Origin: Paraburkholderia podalyriae
GTDB taxonomy: Bacteria; Pseudomonadota; Gammaproteobacteria; Burkholderiales; Burkholderiaceae
NCBI RefSeq assembly: GCF_014397785.1
Contig: NZ_VZQQ01000029.1
Coordinates: 1-64,000, forward strand
DNA: 64,000 bases
Direction: 5' to 3'
Shown: positions 24,750-34,109 of the stretch, piece by piece
How the letters are laid out: each line of letters begins with the position of its first letter
How positions within the stretch are numbered: the first letter of the stretch is position 1
Position numbers and translations under genes: made by a program
The notes under the pieces: model-generated
What the model saw: the letters and a program-made list of their open reading frames with translations, nothing else
Database searches by the model: none
What the model was told of the DNA's origin: nothing

Positions 24750-26312
24750 TCACTTGATCGCGATCTCGTCGAAGTTGAACGAGCCGTCCGGCGCGACGTA
24801 AGCGCCCGACAGACGCTTGCTGCGCGCGTACACGACCTTCTCCTTGACGAGGAAGATCCACGGCGCGTCGGCCCAGATGCGCTTCTGCGCGTCGGCGTAG
24901 AGCGCGGCCTTCTGGGTGCGGTCGGTGGTTTCGAGCGCCTGCTTCAGATCGTTGTCGACCGCGTCACTCCTGTAGTACGACGTGTTGACCATCTTCGGCG
25001 GGATCGAGTAGCCCGCGAGCAGCGGGCTGATCGCCCAGTCCGCTTCACCGGTCGACGACGACCAGCCCGCGTAGTACATGCGCACCGGCGCGGTCGCCGG
25101 GTCCTGCGCGCTTTCGACCTTGGCGACGCGCTGACCGGCTTCGAGCGCTTCGACGCTCGCCTTGATGCCGACCTGCGCGAGCTGCTGCTGCACGAACTGG
25201 ATCACCTTCTGCGCGGTCGAGTAGTTATACGCGGACCACAGCGTGGTTTCGAAACCGTTCGGGTAGCCCGCTTCCTTCAGCAGTTCGCGCGCCTTCGCCG
25301 GATCGTACGGCCAGGGTCCGAGCTTGACCGCATAGTCGACGCCCTGCGGCACCACGCCGTCGGCCGGCGTCGCGTAACCGGCGAACGCGACCTTGGTCAG
25401 CGCTTCCTTGTTGACCGCGTAGTTCAGCGCTTCACGCACCTTCGGATTGTCGAACGGCTTCTGGTTCATGTTCATGCTGATGTAGCGCTCGATGATCGAC
25501 GGCGCCGCGATCAGGTCGACCTTCGGGCTCGACTGCAGTTGCGCGGCCTGTTCGAACGGCACCTGGAACGCGAAGTCCGCTTCGCCGGTACGCATCAGCG
25601 CGGCGCGCGTGTTGTTGTCGACGACCGGCTTCCAGTCGATCGCATCGATCTTCGGATAACCCTTCTTCCAGTAGCCGGCGAACTTCTTCACGGTCAGGTC
25701 GCCGGCCGGGTCCCACTTCACGAGTTCGAACGGACCCGTGCCGACCGGATGAAACGCGATGTCCTTGCCGTACTTTTTCAGTGCGTCCGGCGAAATCATT
25801 ACCGCCGACGGATGCGCGAGCACGTTGATGAACGCCGAGAAGGGCGTCTTCAGCGTGATGCGCACCGTGTACGGATCGACGACCTCGGTCTTCTCGATGC
25901 GGCTGAACATGTTGTAGCGCTTCAGCTTGTTGGCCGGATCGGTCACGCGGTCGAAGTTCGCCTTCACCGCGGCCGCATTGAAGTCGGTGCCGTCCTGGAA
26001 CTTCACGCCATGGCGCAGCTTGATCGTATAGACGCGCGCGTCGGGGCTCGCCTCATAGCTGTCGGCGAGCACGTTGACGAGCTTCATGTCCTTGTCGAAG
26101 CCGAACAGCCCCTGATAGAACGACTTCGCGACCGCCTGCGACAGCGTGTCGTTCGCGTCGTACGGATCGAGCGACGTAAAGGTCGACGCGACGGCCATCA
26201 CGGCCGTGGTTTCAGCGTGCGCCAGATTGCCCGCGAGCATCGCGAACACCACCGCGCCGCCGCTGACGAGCGCGCGCAAACGAAACGAAGAGGACGGGAA
26301 CAGCAGGTTCAT
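24750..26312 (-). CDS. gsiB: periplasmic peptide/glutathione-binding protein (GsiB type)
   Basis: A 520-residue family 5 solute-binding protein. Residues 1-33 are a signal peptide with cleavage after AHA. The mature part starts VMAVASTFTSLDPYDANDTL. Conserved landmarks include YTIKLRHGVKFQDGTDFNAA and the closing AYVAPDGSFNFDEIAIK. It captures glutathione or short peptides and delivers them to GsiCD. The ATG at 26312 has GGAG eight bases upstream. Located between gsiA and gsiC in the operon. Confidence 0.9.
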   Translation of the reverse strand: MNLLFPSSSFRLRALVSGGAVVFAMLAGNLAHAETTAVMAVASTFTSLDPYDANDTLSQAVAKSFYQGLFGFDKDMKLVNVLADSYEASPDARVYTIKLRHGVKFQDGTDFNAAAVKANFDRVTDPANKLKRYNMFSRIEKTEVVDPYTVRITLKTPFSAFINVLAHPSAVMISPDALKKYGKDIAFHPVGTGPFELVKWDPAGDLTVKKFAGYWKKGYPKIDAIDWKPVVDNNTRAALMRTGEADFAFQVPFEQAAQLQSSPKVDLIAAPSIIERYISMNMNQKPFDNPKVREALNYAVNKEALTKVAFAGYATPADGVVPQGVDYAVKLGPWPYDPAKARELLKEAGYPNGFETTLWSAYNYSTAQKVIQFVQQQLAQVGIKASVEALEAGQRVAKVESAQDPATAPVRMYYAGWSSSTGEADWAISPLLAGYSIPPKMVNTSYYRSDAVDNDLKQALETTDRTQKAALYADAQKRIWADAPWIFLVKEKVVYARSKRLSGAYVAPDGSFNFDEIAIK

Positions 26313-26372
26313 GAGGTTGCTCCAGGCTGCGAGTTGAGGGTGTGACGAAGTCGTTATGGTTGGGTGCTTCGC

Positions 26373-28295
26373 TCAATAGGCGCCGCCGACGCGATGCTGC
26401 GCGACGAAGTGATCCGGTCCCACCGCGACGAGCGGCGCGACGACCGGCTCGTCGTGCAGCGCGCGAATCGGGCTCGGAATATCGTCGGCGGCGAGCATGC
26501 GCTGCGCGTGACGTCGCGCGGGATCGGCGACCGGCACCGCGCTCATCAGCTTCTTCGTGTACGGATGCCGCGGCGCCTCGAACACCGCGCGGCGCGGCCC
26601 AATCTCGACGATCTGGCCGAGATACATCACCGCGACGCGATGACACACGCGCTCGACGACCGCCATGTCGTGCGAAATGAACAGATACGCGACGCCGAGC
26701 TCGCGCTGCAGATCGAGCATCAGATTGACGATCTGCGCCTGCACGGAGACGTCGAGCGCGGACACCGATTCGTCGGCGATCACGACTTTGGGATTCAGCG
26801 CGAGCGCACGGGCAATCGCGATACGCTGACGCTGTCCGCCCGAAAACTCGTGCGGATAGCGGCGCGCGGCCTCGGCCGGCAAGCCGACTTTCTCGAGCAG
26901 CCACGCGACGCGCGCCTGCGCCTCTGCACCCTGCGCGACACCATGCACGAGCAGCGGCTCCATGATCGAGAAGCCGACGGTCAAGCGCGGATTCAACGAC
27001 GCGAACGGGTCCTGGAAAATAAACTGGATATCGCGACGCAGCGCCTGCAACGCGGGCCCGCTCAGCGAACTGATTTCCTTGCCAGCGAATTCGATCGGGC
27101 CGCTCTGACTTTCGACCAGCCGCAGCAGCGAGCGGCCCGTGGTCGACTTGCCGCAGCCCGATTCGCCGACCAGCGCGAGCGTCTCGCCGGGGCGCAGGTC
27201 GAAGCTGACTTTTTCGACCGCATGCACGCGGCCCGTCATGCGGCCGAACAGGCCGCTGCGAACCGGAAAGCGCGTGACCAGATCGCGCACGCGCAGAATT
27301 GGCGGCGTGTCGTCGCGCACCGGAGGCTGCGCTACTTCGGCGACGGCCGCGGCGGGCTGCACCGCGGCATCGGCGCCGTTCGCACCGGCCGGCTCGACGC
27401 TCAGGATCGGGAAGCGCGCGGGCTGATCGGTGCCCTGCATCGAGCCGAGCCGCGGCACCGCCGCGAGCAGCGCCTTCGTGTACGGATGCGATGGCGCGGC
27501 GAACAGCGTGTTCGACGCGCCCTCCTCGACCTTGTCGCCGCGATACATCACGAGCACGCGGTCGGCCACTTCGGCGACCACGCCCATGTCGTGCGTGATG
27601 AAGATCACGCCCATGTCCATCTCGTCCTGCAGGCCGCGGATCAGTTGCAGGATCTGCGCCTGGATCGTCACGTCGAGCGCGGTGGTCGGCTCGTCGGCGA
27701 TCAGCAGCGCGGGCTTGCACGACAACGCCATCGCGATCATCACGCGCTGGCGCATACCGCCCGACAGCTGATGCGGGAAACGCGCCGCCACGCGCTTCGC
27801 CTCGGGAATCCGAACCAGCGCGAGCAGACGCAAGGTTTCGGCCCGCGCGGCCTCGCGGCTCTTGCCCTGGTGCAACGCGATCGCCTCGCTGATCTGATCG
27901 CCGACCGTGAAGACCGGATTGAGCGAGGTCATCGGCTCCTGGAAAATCATCGCGATGTCGGCGCCGCGAACCGTGCGCATCGTGCCGGACGACGCCTTCG
28001 CGAGATCGAGCACGCTGCCGTCGCGCCGCCGGAACGCGATGCTGCCGCCGGCAACACGCCCGCCGCCATGCTCGATCAGGCGCATCAGCGCGAGCGACGT
28101 GACCGACTTGCCCGAGCCCGATTCGCCGACGATCGCGAGCGTCTCGCCGCGCTCGACCGTGAACGACAGGTTGCGCACCGCGTTGAAGCTTGCGTCGCCG
28201 TGGCGGAACGCGACCGTCAGATCGTCGACCGCGAGCACGCGACGCGGCGGCAGGGTTTCGATAAGCGGGCGGGCGGTGTGCGAGGAAGTCGGCAC
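26373..28295 (-). CDS. gsiA: dual ABC ATPase of the peptide importer (GsiA type)
   Basis: A 640-residue protein with two ABC domains in one chain. The first has GESGSGKSVTSLALM (Walker A), the signature LSGGMRQRV and a Walker B LLIADEPTTALD. The second has GESGCGKSTTGRSLL, FSGGQRQRIAIARAL and VVIADESVSALD. Each ends in an oligopeptide-transporter C-terminal extension (HPYTKALL, HPYTKKLM). Start codon is GTG 28295 with AAGGA six bases upstream. It powers GsiCD; one fused ATPase rather than separate D and F subunits points to the Gsi subgroup. Confidence 0.92.
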   Translation of the reverse strand: MPTSSHTARPLIETLPPRRVLAVDDLTVAFRHGDASFNAVRNLSFTVERGETLAIVGESGSGKSVTSLALMRLIEHGGGRVAGGSIAFRRRDGSVLDLAKASSGTMRTVRGADIAMIFQEPMTSLNPVFTVGDQISEAIALHQGKSREAARAETLRLLALVRIPEAKRVAARFPHQLSGGMRQRVMIAMALSCKPALLIADEPTTALDVTIQAQILQLIRGLQDEMDMGVIFITHDMGVVAEVADRVLVMYRGDKVEEGASNTLFAAPSHPYTKALLAAVPRLGSMQGTDQPARFPILSVEPAGANGADAAVQPAAAVAEVAQPPVRDDTPPILRVRDLVTRFPVRSGLFGRMTGRVHAVEKVSFDLRPGETLALVGESGCGKSTTGRSLLRLVESQSGPIEFAGKEISSLSGPALQALRRDIQFIFQDPFASLNPRLTVGFSIMEPLLVHGVAQGAEAQARVAWLLEKVGLPAEAARRYPHEFSGGQRQRIAIARALALNPKVVIADESVSALDVSVQAQIVNLMLDLQRELGVAYLFISHDMAVVERVCHRVAVMYLGQIVEIGPRRAVFEAPRHPYTKKLMSAVPVADPARRHAQRMLAADDIPSPIRALHDEPVVAPLVAVGPDHFVAQHRVGGAY

Positions 28296-28375
28296 GGTGA
28301 TTCCTTTGCTTTGAATTCGAACGCGGCTAACAGGGCTTCAAGGGCTTCAGGCCAGGTGGCGACGCCCGCCGGTGG

Positions 28376-29365
28376 CTAGCGATAGATCGCCGTCACGGGC
28401 GCTTCGCCCAACCGCGCGAAACCGCGGTACATGCCTTCGGTATTGAACGGCAGCGTGACGTTGCCCTGCACGTCGACGGCGACGAGTCCGCCCCGTCCGT
28501 CGATCTTCGGCAGGCGGTTCATCACGACGTCGTGGGCGGCCTGTTCGAGCGAGACCTGGCGATAGGCCATCTGCGCGGCGACGTCATAGGCGGCGACCAT
28601 GCGCATGAACATTTCGCCGGAGCCGGTAGTCGACACCGCGCAGGTCGCGTCGTCCGCGTAGCAACCCGCGCCGATCAGCGGCGTGTCGCCGACGCGGCCC
28701 ACCTGCTTGTTAGTCACGCCGCCGGTCGAGGTCGCCGCGGCGAGATGCCCGTGGCGGTCGAGCGCGACCGCTCCGACGGTGCCGAACTTGCGGTTCGGAT
28801 CGATCGGCTCGTGCGGCGTCGGCTCGTCGTTGCTCGAAGCCGCGCACGCGAGCGTCGCGGCGTCGTGATCAAGCATCGGACGCTGCAGCTCGCGCGCGAG
28901 CTGCCATTGGCGATAGCGCGCGTCGGTATCGAAGTAGCCGTTGTCGACGAGTTCGAGACCCTGCGCGGCCGCGAACGCCTCTGCGCCTTCACCGGTGAAC
29001 AGCACGTGGTCGCTGCGCTCGAGCACGCGGCGCGCGGCAAGAACCGGATTGCGCACACGCTTCACGCAGCAGACCGCGCCCGCGTCGAGCGTGCGGCCAT
29101 CCATGATCGCGGCGTCGAGCTCGTGCGTGCCGGCCGCCGTGTAGACCGCGCCGTGACCCGCGTTGAACAGCGCGCAGTCTTCAAGCAGCCGCACCGCTTC
29201 GCTGACCGCGTCGAGCGCGCTGCCGCCATCGGCGAGCACGCGCTGGCCGGCGCTCAGCACCGCATTGAGCGCCGCGTGATATTCGGTTTCGGCGCTGGCC
29301 GACATCGACGCGCGCAGGATCGTCCCTGCCCCGCCGTGAATGGCAATGACTGCGTTGGAGTTCAT
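28376..29365 (-). CDS. iaaA: isoaspartyl peptidase / L-asparaginase
   Basis: A 329-residue Ntn hydrolase of the plant-type asparaginase family. It starts with AIHGGAGT and has GSALDAVSEAVRLLED and FNAGHGAVYT. The precursor cuts itself before T196 in the conserved KFGTVGAVALD, giving the new N-terminal Thr nucleophile; GVTNKQVGRVGDTPLIGAG supplies substrate-binding residues. It splits isoaspartyl dipeptides and asparagine. In E. coli iaaA also sits beside gsiABCD, which supports the transporter assignment. The ATG at 29365 overlaps the regulator stop by four bases. Confidence 0.92.
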   Translation of the reverse strand: MNSNAVIAIHGGAGTILRASMSASAETEYHAALNAVLSAGQRVLADGGSALDAVSEAVRLLEDCALFNAGHGAVYTAAGTHELDAAIMDGRTLDAGAVCCVKRVRNPVLAARRVLERSDHVLFTGEGAEAFAAAQGLELVDNGYFDTDARYRQWQLARELQRPMLDHDAATLACAASSNDEPTPHEPIDPNRKFGTVGAVALDRHGHLAAATSTGGVTNKQVGRVGDTPLIGAGCYADDATCAVSTTGSGEMFMRMVAAYDVAAQMAYRQVSLEQAAHDVVMNRLPKIDGRGGLVAVDVQGNVTLPFNTEGMYRGFARLGEAPVTAIYR

Positions 29366-30393
29366 CGTTTGGATCGTGGAGTGCGGTTGGTTCGGGCAGG
29401 GCGGGCTGCAGTGCTGGCTTTTGCTTCGGTATCGCTGGCTTTCATGCTTTTGGCTTTGGCTTTGGCTTTGGCGTTGTCGGCCTGCGCGGCGCCGGCCGCG
29501 CCGGACTGCGGATCGAACAGCCACGGCAGCACGAACTCGCTGACCTCCGCGGCCGCCTTGACCGAGCGTTGCGCGCGATACGCAACCGCGTCGCACAACG
29601 CCTCGATGACCGCGAGCACGGCCGAATCGGCATTCGACGCAAGACGCCGGTCGGTGCGCACATACAGCGCCAGGTCCGCGCACTGCACGAGCGGCGAGCG
29701 TGGACCGTCGGTGAGCGCCAGCACGCGCGCGCCGCGTTCGGACGCGCGGCGCACGAGCTCGATCGTGTCCTCGACATAGCGCGGAAACGCGATGCCGATC
29801 ACGAGATCGCCCGCACCCGAGCGCACCAGGTGCCGCGCCGCATGCGACGGCCCGCCGATCAGCGCCAGCGAATGCACGTTGTCGTGATACGGGCTCAGGC
29901 CGTGCTCCATCAGGCTCGCCAGAAACGCGCTGGCGCCGAAGCCGATCACGAACACGCGGCGCGCGGCGATGATCGCGTCGACGGCGGCGTCGGCGCTCGC
30001 GCGATCGATCGACGTACGCGTCGTCTGCAGATTGTTGGCGGCCTGCTCGAGCGACGCGTCGATCAGATCGTCACCGGCCGCGAGCGTTTCCTGCGCGCTG
30101 CGCAGCCGCTCGACCGGCGCGAGCGTCGCCTCGAAGCCACGCACGAGCGCCTCGCGAAACTGCGGATAACCGTCGAAGCCGAGCGCGCGCGCAAACCGGT
30201 TCGCGCTCGCGACCGACGCGCCGACCACGCTCGCCAGTTCGTCGATACGCATCGTCGCCGCACGGAACAGATGGGCCAGCACGTACTCGCCCATGCGCTG
30301 GTGGATCGGCGTGAGCGTCGGCATCGCGGCGGTGATGCGCGTGGCAATGGCCTGCTCGGCGGGGTTCGGCACAGCGGACGAGTGATGGATCAT
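29362..30393 (-). CDS. MurR/RpiR family transcriptional regulator
   Basis: A 343-residue regulator. Residues about 18-95 are the RpiR helix-turn-helix (MRIDELASVVGASVASANRF, ARALGFDGYPQFREALVRG). Residues about 130-270 are a SIS domain, which binds phosphosugars or amino-sugar metabolites (ARRVFVIGFGASAFLASLME). The tail after about 300 is low complexity and Lys/Ala-rich, encoded by four tandem TTTGGC units at 29449-29472. It begins the peptide operon, overlapping iaaA by four bases. A SIS ligand domain suggests it senses a cell-wall-derived sugar or peptide signal; this is inference. Confidence 0.85.
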   Translation of the reverse strand: MIHHSSAVPNPAEQAIATRITAAMPTLTPIHQRMGEYVLAHLFRAATMRIDELASVVGASVASANRFARALGFDGYPQFREALVRGFEATLAPVERLRSAQETLAAGDDLIDASLEQAANNLQTTRTSIDRASADAAVDAIIAARRVFVIGFGASAFLASLMEHGLSPYHDNVHSLALIGGPSHAARHLVRSGAGDLVIGIAFPRYVEDTIELVRRASERGARVLALTDGPRSPLVQCADLALYVRTDRRLASNADSAVLAVIEALCDAVAYRAQRSVKAAAEVSEFVLPWLFDPQSGAAGAAQADNAKAKAKAKSMKASDTEAKASTAARPARTNRTPRSKR

Positions 30394-30427
30394 GCGAACG
30401 GACCGGCGTGGCTGTTCAATGCGTATC

Positions 30428-30480
30428 GGATGAAAGAATATTTACATGAAACCCACGCCAAAAAAAATTCATTTTCATCG
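30428..30480 (-). promoter_or_regulatory. possible autoregulatory operator of the RpiR-type regulator
   Basis: The gap before the regulator gene contains ATGAAA at 30430-30435 and 30446-30451 and the inverted TTTCAT at 30473-30478, in an AT-rich stretch unlike the surroundings. The site lies 37-85 bases upstream of the start, where autoregulation would act. Repeats are visible; function is inferred. Confidence 0.35.
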
Positions 30481-30501
30481 TTTCGAGGGTTTTCACCGTG
30501 C

Positions 30502-31770
30502 TCAGCACGCCGCCGCGCTCTGCTCGGGGATGCCCATGAGCCGCGCCGCCGGCGACATCACGATGATCAGCGCCTGCACGGCAAACGCGAACGCCGCCGC
30601 GATCAGGCACACGTCGATGCTCCAGCGCGCGCTGAGCGCGGCGCCGAGCAGCGCGCCCACCGGCCGCGCACCGTAGGTGGCGGTGCTGATCAGCGCGGAC
30701 ACGCGGCCGATCATCCGTTCCGGCGTGATCGCCTGACGCAGCGTCGTCGAGCCGACGACCCACAGGATCGGTCCCGCGCCGAGCAGGTAGAAGCTCGCGA
30801 GCGCGAGCCAGAACGATGGAACGACGAGCGTCGCTGCCATCACGAGCGATGCCAGCAGGCCGCACGACGGTCCGACGATCAGCAGACGGCCGAACGCGAG
30901 ACGCCGCGCGACCGCGGGCGCGGCGAGCGCGCCGCACACCATGCCGACGCCGTACGCGCCGAGCGTCACGCCGACCGCCGATGCATTGAGCCCCAGCCGA
31001 TGCACCGCATACGGCACATAGACCGCCTGCAGGATGAAGAAGCCGAGATTGAAGAACACGGCGGTGAGCAGCATCGGCAGCAGCAGCGGATCGCGCAGCA
31101 CAAAGCGCGTGCCGTCGCGCAGCTCCAGCATGAAGTGCCGCCGCGGCGTAGCCGCCCGCGGCGGCTCCCGCAATCCCGCCAGCAACGCGACCGCGAACGC
31201 CGACAACACCACCGCGCCGCCATACGCCCAACCCGCGCCGATCCAGCCGACCAGCGCGCCGCCCAGCGCCGGCCCGGCCGAGTACGCGACGCTGCGCGCG
31301 AGTTCGAGCCGGCCGTTCGCGTTCGCATAGAGCTCGCGCGACACGATCGACGGCACCAGCGACGGCGCCGCGACGTTGTAGGCGACCGTGCCGGTCGCGG
31401 CGACGAAGCCGAGCGCGCCGAGCAGCGGCAGATTCAGCGCATGCGTGAGCACGAGCAGCAGCACGCACAGCATCGCGCAGACGCGCACGCTTTCGGCCAG
31501 CGTCATCAGCACGCGGCGCGAGCGGCGGTCGGCCCATACGCCGAGCGGCATCGACAGCAACAGGAACGGCAGCGTCTGCACGGTTTGCAGCAGTCCGGTG
31601 TCGCGTGCGTTGGCGCCGAGCGCGAACACCGCGACGAGCGGCGCGGCGGCGAGGCTGATCTGCTCGGCCGATTGCGCGCACAGGTTCGACCAGGCGAGGC
31701 GCTGGAACGCGCGGGGCAGACGTTGCGCGGTGGAAGATGAAAACGGCGAAGCGGAAGACGTGGCGGACAT
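30502..31770 (-). CDS. MFS transporter (EntS/MFS_3 type)
   Basis: A 422-residue protein with twelve predicted membrane helices. The conserved loop between helices 2 and 3 is PLGVWADRRSRRVLMTLAES, the MFS motif A. The second half contains LGLNASAVGVTLGAYGVGMV and a motif-A-like AAPAVARRLAFGRLL. The general form matches the EntS/MFS_3 exporters of siderophores or drugs. ATG 31770 was chosen because GGGAG lies eight bases upstream; an earlier start would add ten residues. Substrate unknown. Confidence 0.8.
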   Translation of the reverse strand: MSATSSASPFSSSTAQRLPRAFQRLAWSNLCAQSAEQISLAAAPLVAVFALGANARDTGLLQTVQTLPFLLLSMPLGVWADRRSRRVLMTLAESVRVCAMLCVLLLVLTHALNLPLLGALGFVAATGTVAYNVAAPSLVPSIVSRELYANANGRLELARSVAYSAGPALGGALVGWIGAGWAYGGAVVLSAFAVALLAGLREPPRAATPRRHFMLELRDGTRFVLRDPLLLPMLLTAVFFNLGFFILQAVYVPYAVHRLGLNASAVGVTLGAYGVGMVCGALAAPAVARRLAFGRLLIVGPSCGLLASLVMAATLVVPSFWLALASFYLLGAGPILWVVGSTTLRQAITPERMIGRVSALISTATYGARPVGALLGAALSARWSIDVCLIAAAFAFAVQALIIVMSPAARLMGIPEQSAAAC

Positions 31771-31863
31771 CGAGGCACTCCCGAGGTTGACGTGACGCAT
31801 CCATCGTCGACGCTACGGGCCCGCGGGGCGCTCCGGTTCTTGCGGTGTTATTCTTCGCTCGCC

Positions 31864-32574
31864 ATGAATCTCGAAAGTATTCTCTTTACTCAAGGTTTCG
31901 GTTCGCGTCGCCAATGCCGCGCGCTGATCGGCGCCGGCCGCGTCTGCGTAGACGGCGCTATCCGCACCGATGCCGATGCCGATTTCGCCACTGACAGCGG
32001 CGCGTTGCGCTTTAGCGTCGACGGCGTCGAATGGCCGTATCGCGAGCACGCGTATCTGCTGCTGAACAAGCCCGTCGGCTACGAATGCTCGCGCGATCCG
32101 CAGCATCACCTGAGCGTGTTCAGCCTGCTGCCGCCGCAGTTCGCCGAGCGCGGCGTGCAGTGTGTCGGCCGTCTCGATCAGGACACCACGGGCCTCTTGC
32201 TGCTCTCGGACGACGGCAAGTTCGTGCATCAGTTCACGTCGCCGAAACGCAAGGTGCCGAAGCGCTACATCGCGACCATGCGCCATCCGCTCGACGACGC
32301 GCAGCTTGCCGCGCTGCGCGACGGCGTGCTGCTGCACGGCGAGATCAGCCCGAGCGCCGCGCTCGACGCCGAGGCGCGCGACACTCACACGCTCGCGCTC
32401 ACCGTGCTCGAAGGCAAATACCACCAGGTCAAACGGATGATCGCGGCCTCGGGCAACCGCTGCGAGGCGCTGCATCGCGAGCGGATCGGCGGGCTCGCGC
32501 TGCCCGCGGCACTCGCGCCCGGCGCATGGCAATGGCTCGACGAAGCGGGCCTCGCCGCGCTGCGGGCCGGGTAA
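31864..32574 (+). CDS. rsuA: 16S rRNA pseudouridine synthase (RsuA family)
   Basis: A 236-residue protein with an N-terminal S4 RNA-binding domain (residues 1-55, LFTQGFGSRRQCRALI) and a catalytic domain whose Asp is D105 in VGRLDQDTTGLLLLS. The KPVGYECS and YHQVKRMIAASGNRCEALHR motifs are RsuA/RluB-E signatures. E. coli RsuA makes pseudouridine 516 in 16S rRNA. The start MNLESIL fits RsuA better than longer in-frame options. Divergent from the MFS gene. Confidence 0.85.
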   Translation: MNLESILFTQGFGSRRQCRALIGAGRVCVDGAIRTDADADFATDSGALRFSVDGVEWPYREHAYLLLNKPVGYECSRDPQHHLSVFSLLPPQFAERGVQCVGRLDQDTTGLLLLSDDGKFVHQFTSPKRKVPKRYIATMRHPLDDAQLAALRDGVLLHGEISPSAALDAEARDTHTLALTVLEGKYHQVKRMIAASGNRCEALHRERIGGLALPAALAPGAWQWLDEAGLAALRAG

Positions 32575-32742
32575 ACGACTACCGCGCAGCGAGTGCCGGT
32601 CTAAGCCCTTGATGCGCCGCAGAAAGCCCGCGCGCATTGCGGTGCGGCGCACATAGGCGGTGGCGATGCAGCATGCCGTGGCATGCATGTCGCCCTATAC
32701 TTGCTTGAATAAACGACTACAAAGGCTTCGAGGAGGCGCGCC

Positions 32743-32931
32743 ATGCATATCGCCGGCACGATGGCGTTTTCGCACGCGATGTTTGCGTTTATCTGGTTTG
32801 CGCTGCTGCTGGTTGGCGGATCGCTGGTGATCATGCGGCTGCGGCACAAGTACCATCCGAATCTGATCGGCGCGCTGCTCGGCGGCATGCTGTGTTTTCT
32901 GTTGCTGGAAGTGCTGCCGTCGCTGACCTGA
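32743..32931 (+). CDS. small two-span membrane protein
   Basis: A 62-residue protein with two hydrophobic segments (about residues 10-31 and 41-58) joined by a basic loop with MRLRHKYHPN. A clear GAGGAGG lies before the ATG at 32743, so it is very likely translated. It stands alone between rsuA and the reductase-like gene. No function known. Confidence 0.6.
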   Translation: MHIAGTMAFSHAMFAFIWFALLLVGGSLVIMRLRHKYHPNLIGALLGGMLCFLLLEVLPSLT

Positions 32932-32968
32932 TGCCGGGTGGACCGCCTGGCGCGTTTTGCGCGGCGGC

Positions 32969-34015
32969 TTAATGCGGTGCGGCCTGGCCGCCCTTGCCCA
33001 CGGTTTCGCGCAAAAAATCGTCGACGCTCGGATAGCGCAGACGCATCCGCAACTCTTCCTTCAGACGCCGGTTCAAGAGCCGGCGCGACTCGCGCATGAA
33101 CGACAGCAGCATCGGGTCGATCTGCTGCTCCGCCTGCACGCGCGTGATGCGCGGCGCACGCGCGAGCCCGAACGCGTCGGCGACCGCGTCGAAATACTGC
33201 CCCATCTTCAGCGACGAATCATCGGAGGCGTGCAGTGCGCGCCCGGGTCGCCCATGCGTGGCAAGACGCACGAGGATCGCGGCGAGGTCGTCGGCGTGGA
33301 TGTGATTCGTGTACACGTCGTCGGCATCGACGAGCGCCGGCGTTCCTTTTTCGAGCCGCGCGAGCGGCAGCCGGTTGCGCGCATAGATGCCCGGAATCCT
33401 CGCGATGCTCGCGGCGACGCTGCCACGCGCGGTCGCGCGCCGCAACTGCCGCTCGGCGGACACGCGTCGCGTGGCGCGCGCATTCGCGGGACGCGTCGCG
33501 CGTGTCTCGTCGATCCACGCGCCGCCGCAATCGCCGTAGACGCCCGTCGTGCTCGCGTAAACGATGCGCACCGGTGCGCGCGAAGCGCCGGCCCGGCGCA
33601 CCCCGTCGGGTACAATATTGGGCGCTTCAGCGTCCCGAACTGAGGCGCGCGCACGGCGCAGCCGCGCGATGGGCACCACGGACGACCTTGCCGCGCAAGC
33701 GCCAATGCGGCCCGCGGCACCTAGCGTCGCCAACAGTGCGCGAGTGCGTCGATCATCGTCGCCGGACTTCTGTGGCGGCGCGAGATGCAGCACTGTCGGC
33801 GCGAGGCGCGCGAGCCGTTTGAGGCTGCGGCGCGCGTCGAGATCGCCGACGAGCGGCGTCACGCCGGCGGCGCGCAACTCGTCGCAGCGCCCGGCATGGC
33901 TCGTCAACGCGAAGACGTGCGCGCGCGGCCGCAATAGAGGCACGCAGCGCATGCCGACGTCGCCGCATCCTACGATCAGTACGCGCGGCCGGCGCAAGTG
34001 TCGTGTCGCTTTCAT
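32969..34015 (-). CDS. NAD(P)-dependent epimerase/dehydratase-like protein
   Basis: A 348-residue extended short-chain dehydrogenase of the YeeZ type. The Rossmann motif is VLIVGCGDVGMRCVPLL near residues 12-28. VRIVYASTTGVYGDCGG holds the usual Ser/Tyr region. NHIHADDLAAILVRL is the late substrate-side motif. The protein is unusually Arg-rich in the middle (about residues 105-150), probably a loop insertion under high GC. I chose ATG 34015 because Rossmann folds start close to the N-terminus. Substrate unknown. Confidence 0.75.
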   Translation of the reverse strand: MKATRHLRRPRVLIVGCGDVGMRCVPLLRPRAHVFALTSHAGRCDELRAAGVTPLVGDLDARRSLKRLARLAPTVLHLAPPQKSGDDDRRTRALLATLGAAGRIGACAARSSVVPIARLRRARASVRDAEAPNIVPDGVRRAGASRAPVRIVYASTTGVYGDCGGAWIDETRATRPANARATRRVSAERQLRRATARGSVAASIARIPGIYARNRLPLARLEKGTPALVDADDVYTNHIHADDLAAILVRLATHGRPGRALHASDDSSLKMGQYFDAVADAFGLARAPRITRVQAEQQIDPMLLSFMRESRRLLNRRLKEELRMRLRYPSVDDFLRETVGKGGQAAPH

Positions 34016-34109
34016 GGTGGACGCATTGTAGCGGTCATACGCAACAGGTACCGCGCGGTTGGTCCGGCGGGTCCGATTACGATTCCGACTTTTCGATTCC
34101 GAACACTTT

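Noticed and set aside
26364..28379. 671-codon plus-strand frame opposite gsiA
   Set aside because: Antisense of a clear dual ABC ATPase; Arg/His-rich translation.
29449..29472. Phase-variation switch by repeat slippage
   Set aside because: The unit is six bases, so changes keep the frame; it cannot switch the gene off.
29569..31740. 723-codon plus-strand frame across the regulator and MFS genes
   Set aside because: It spans two real minus-strand genes and their gap; composition is typical of an antisense frame.
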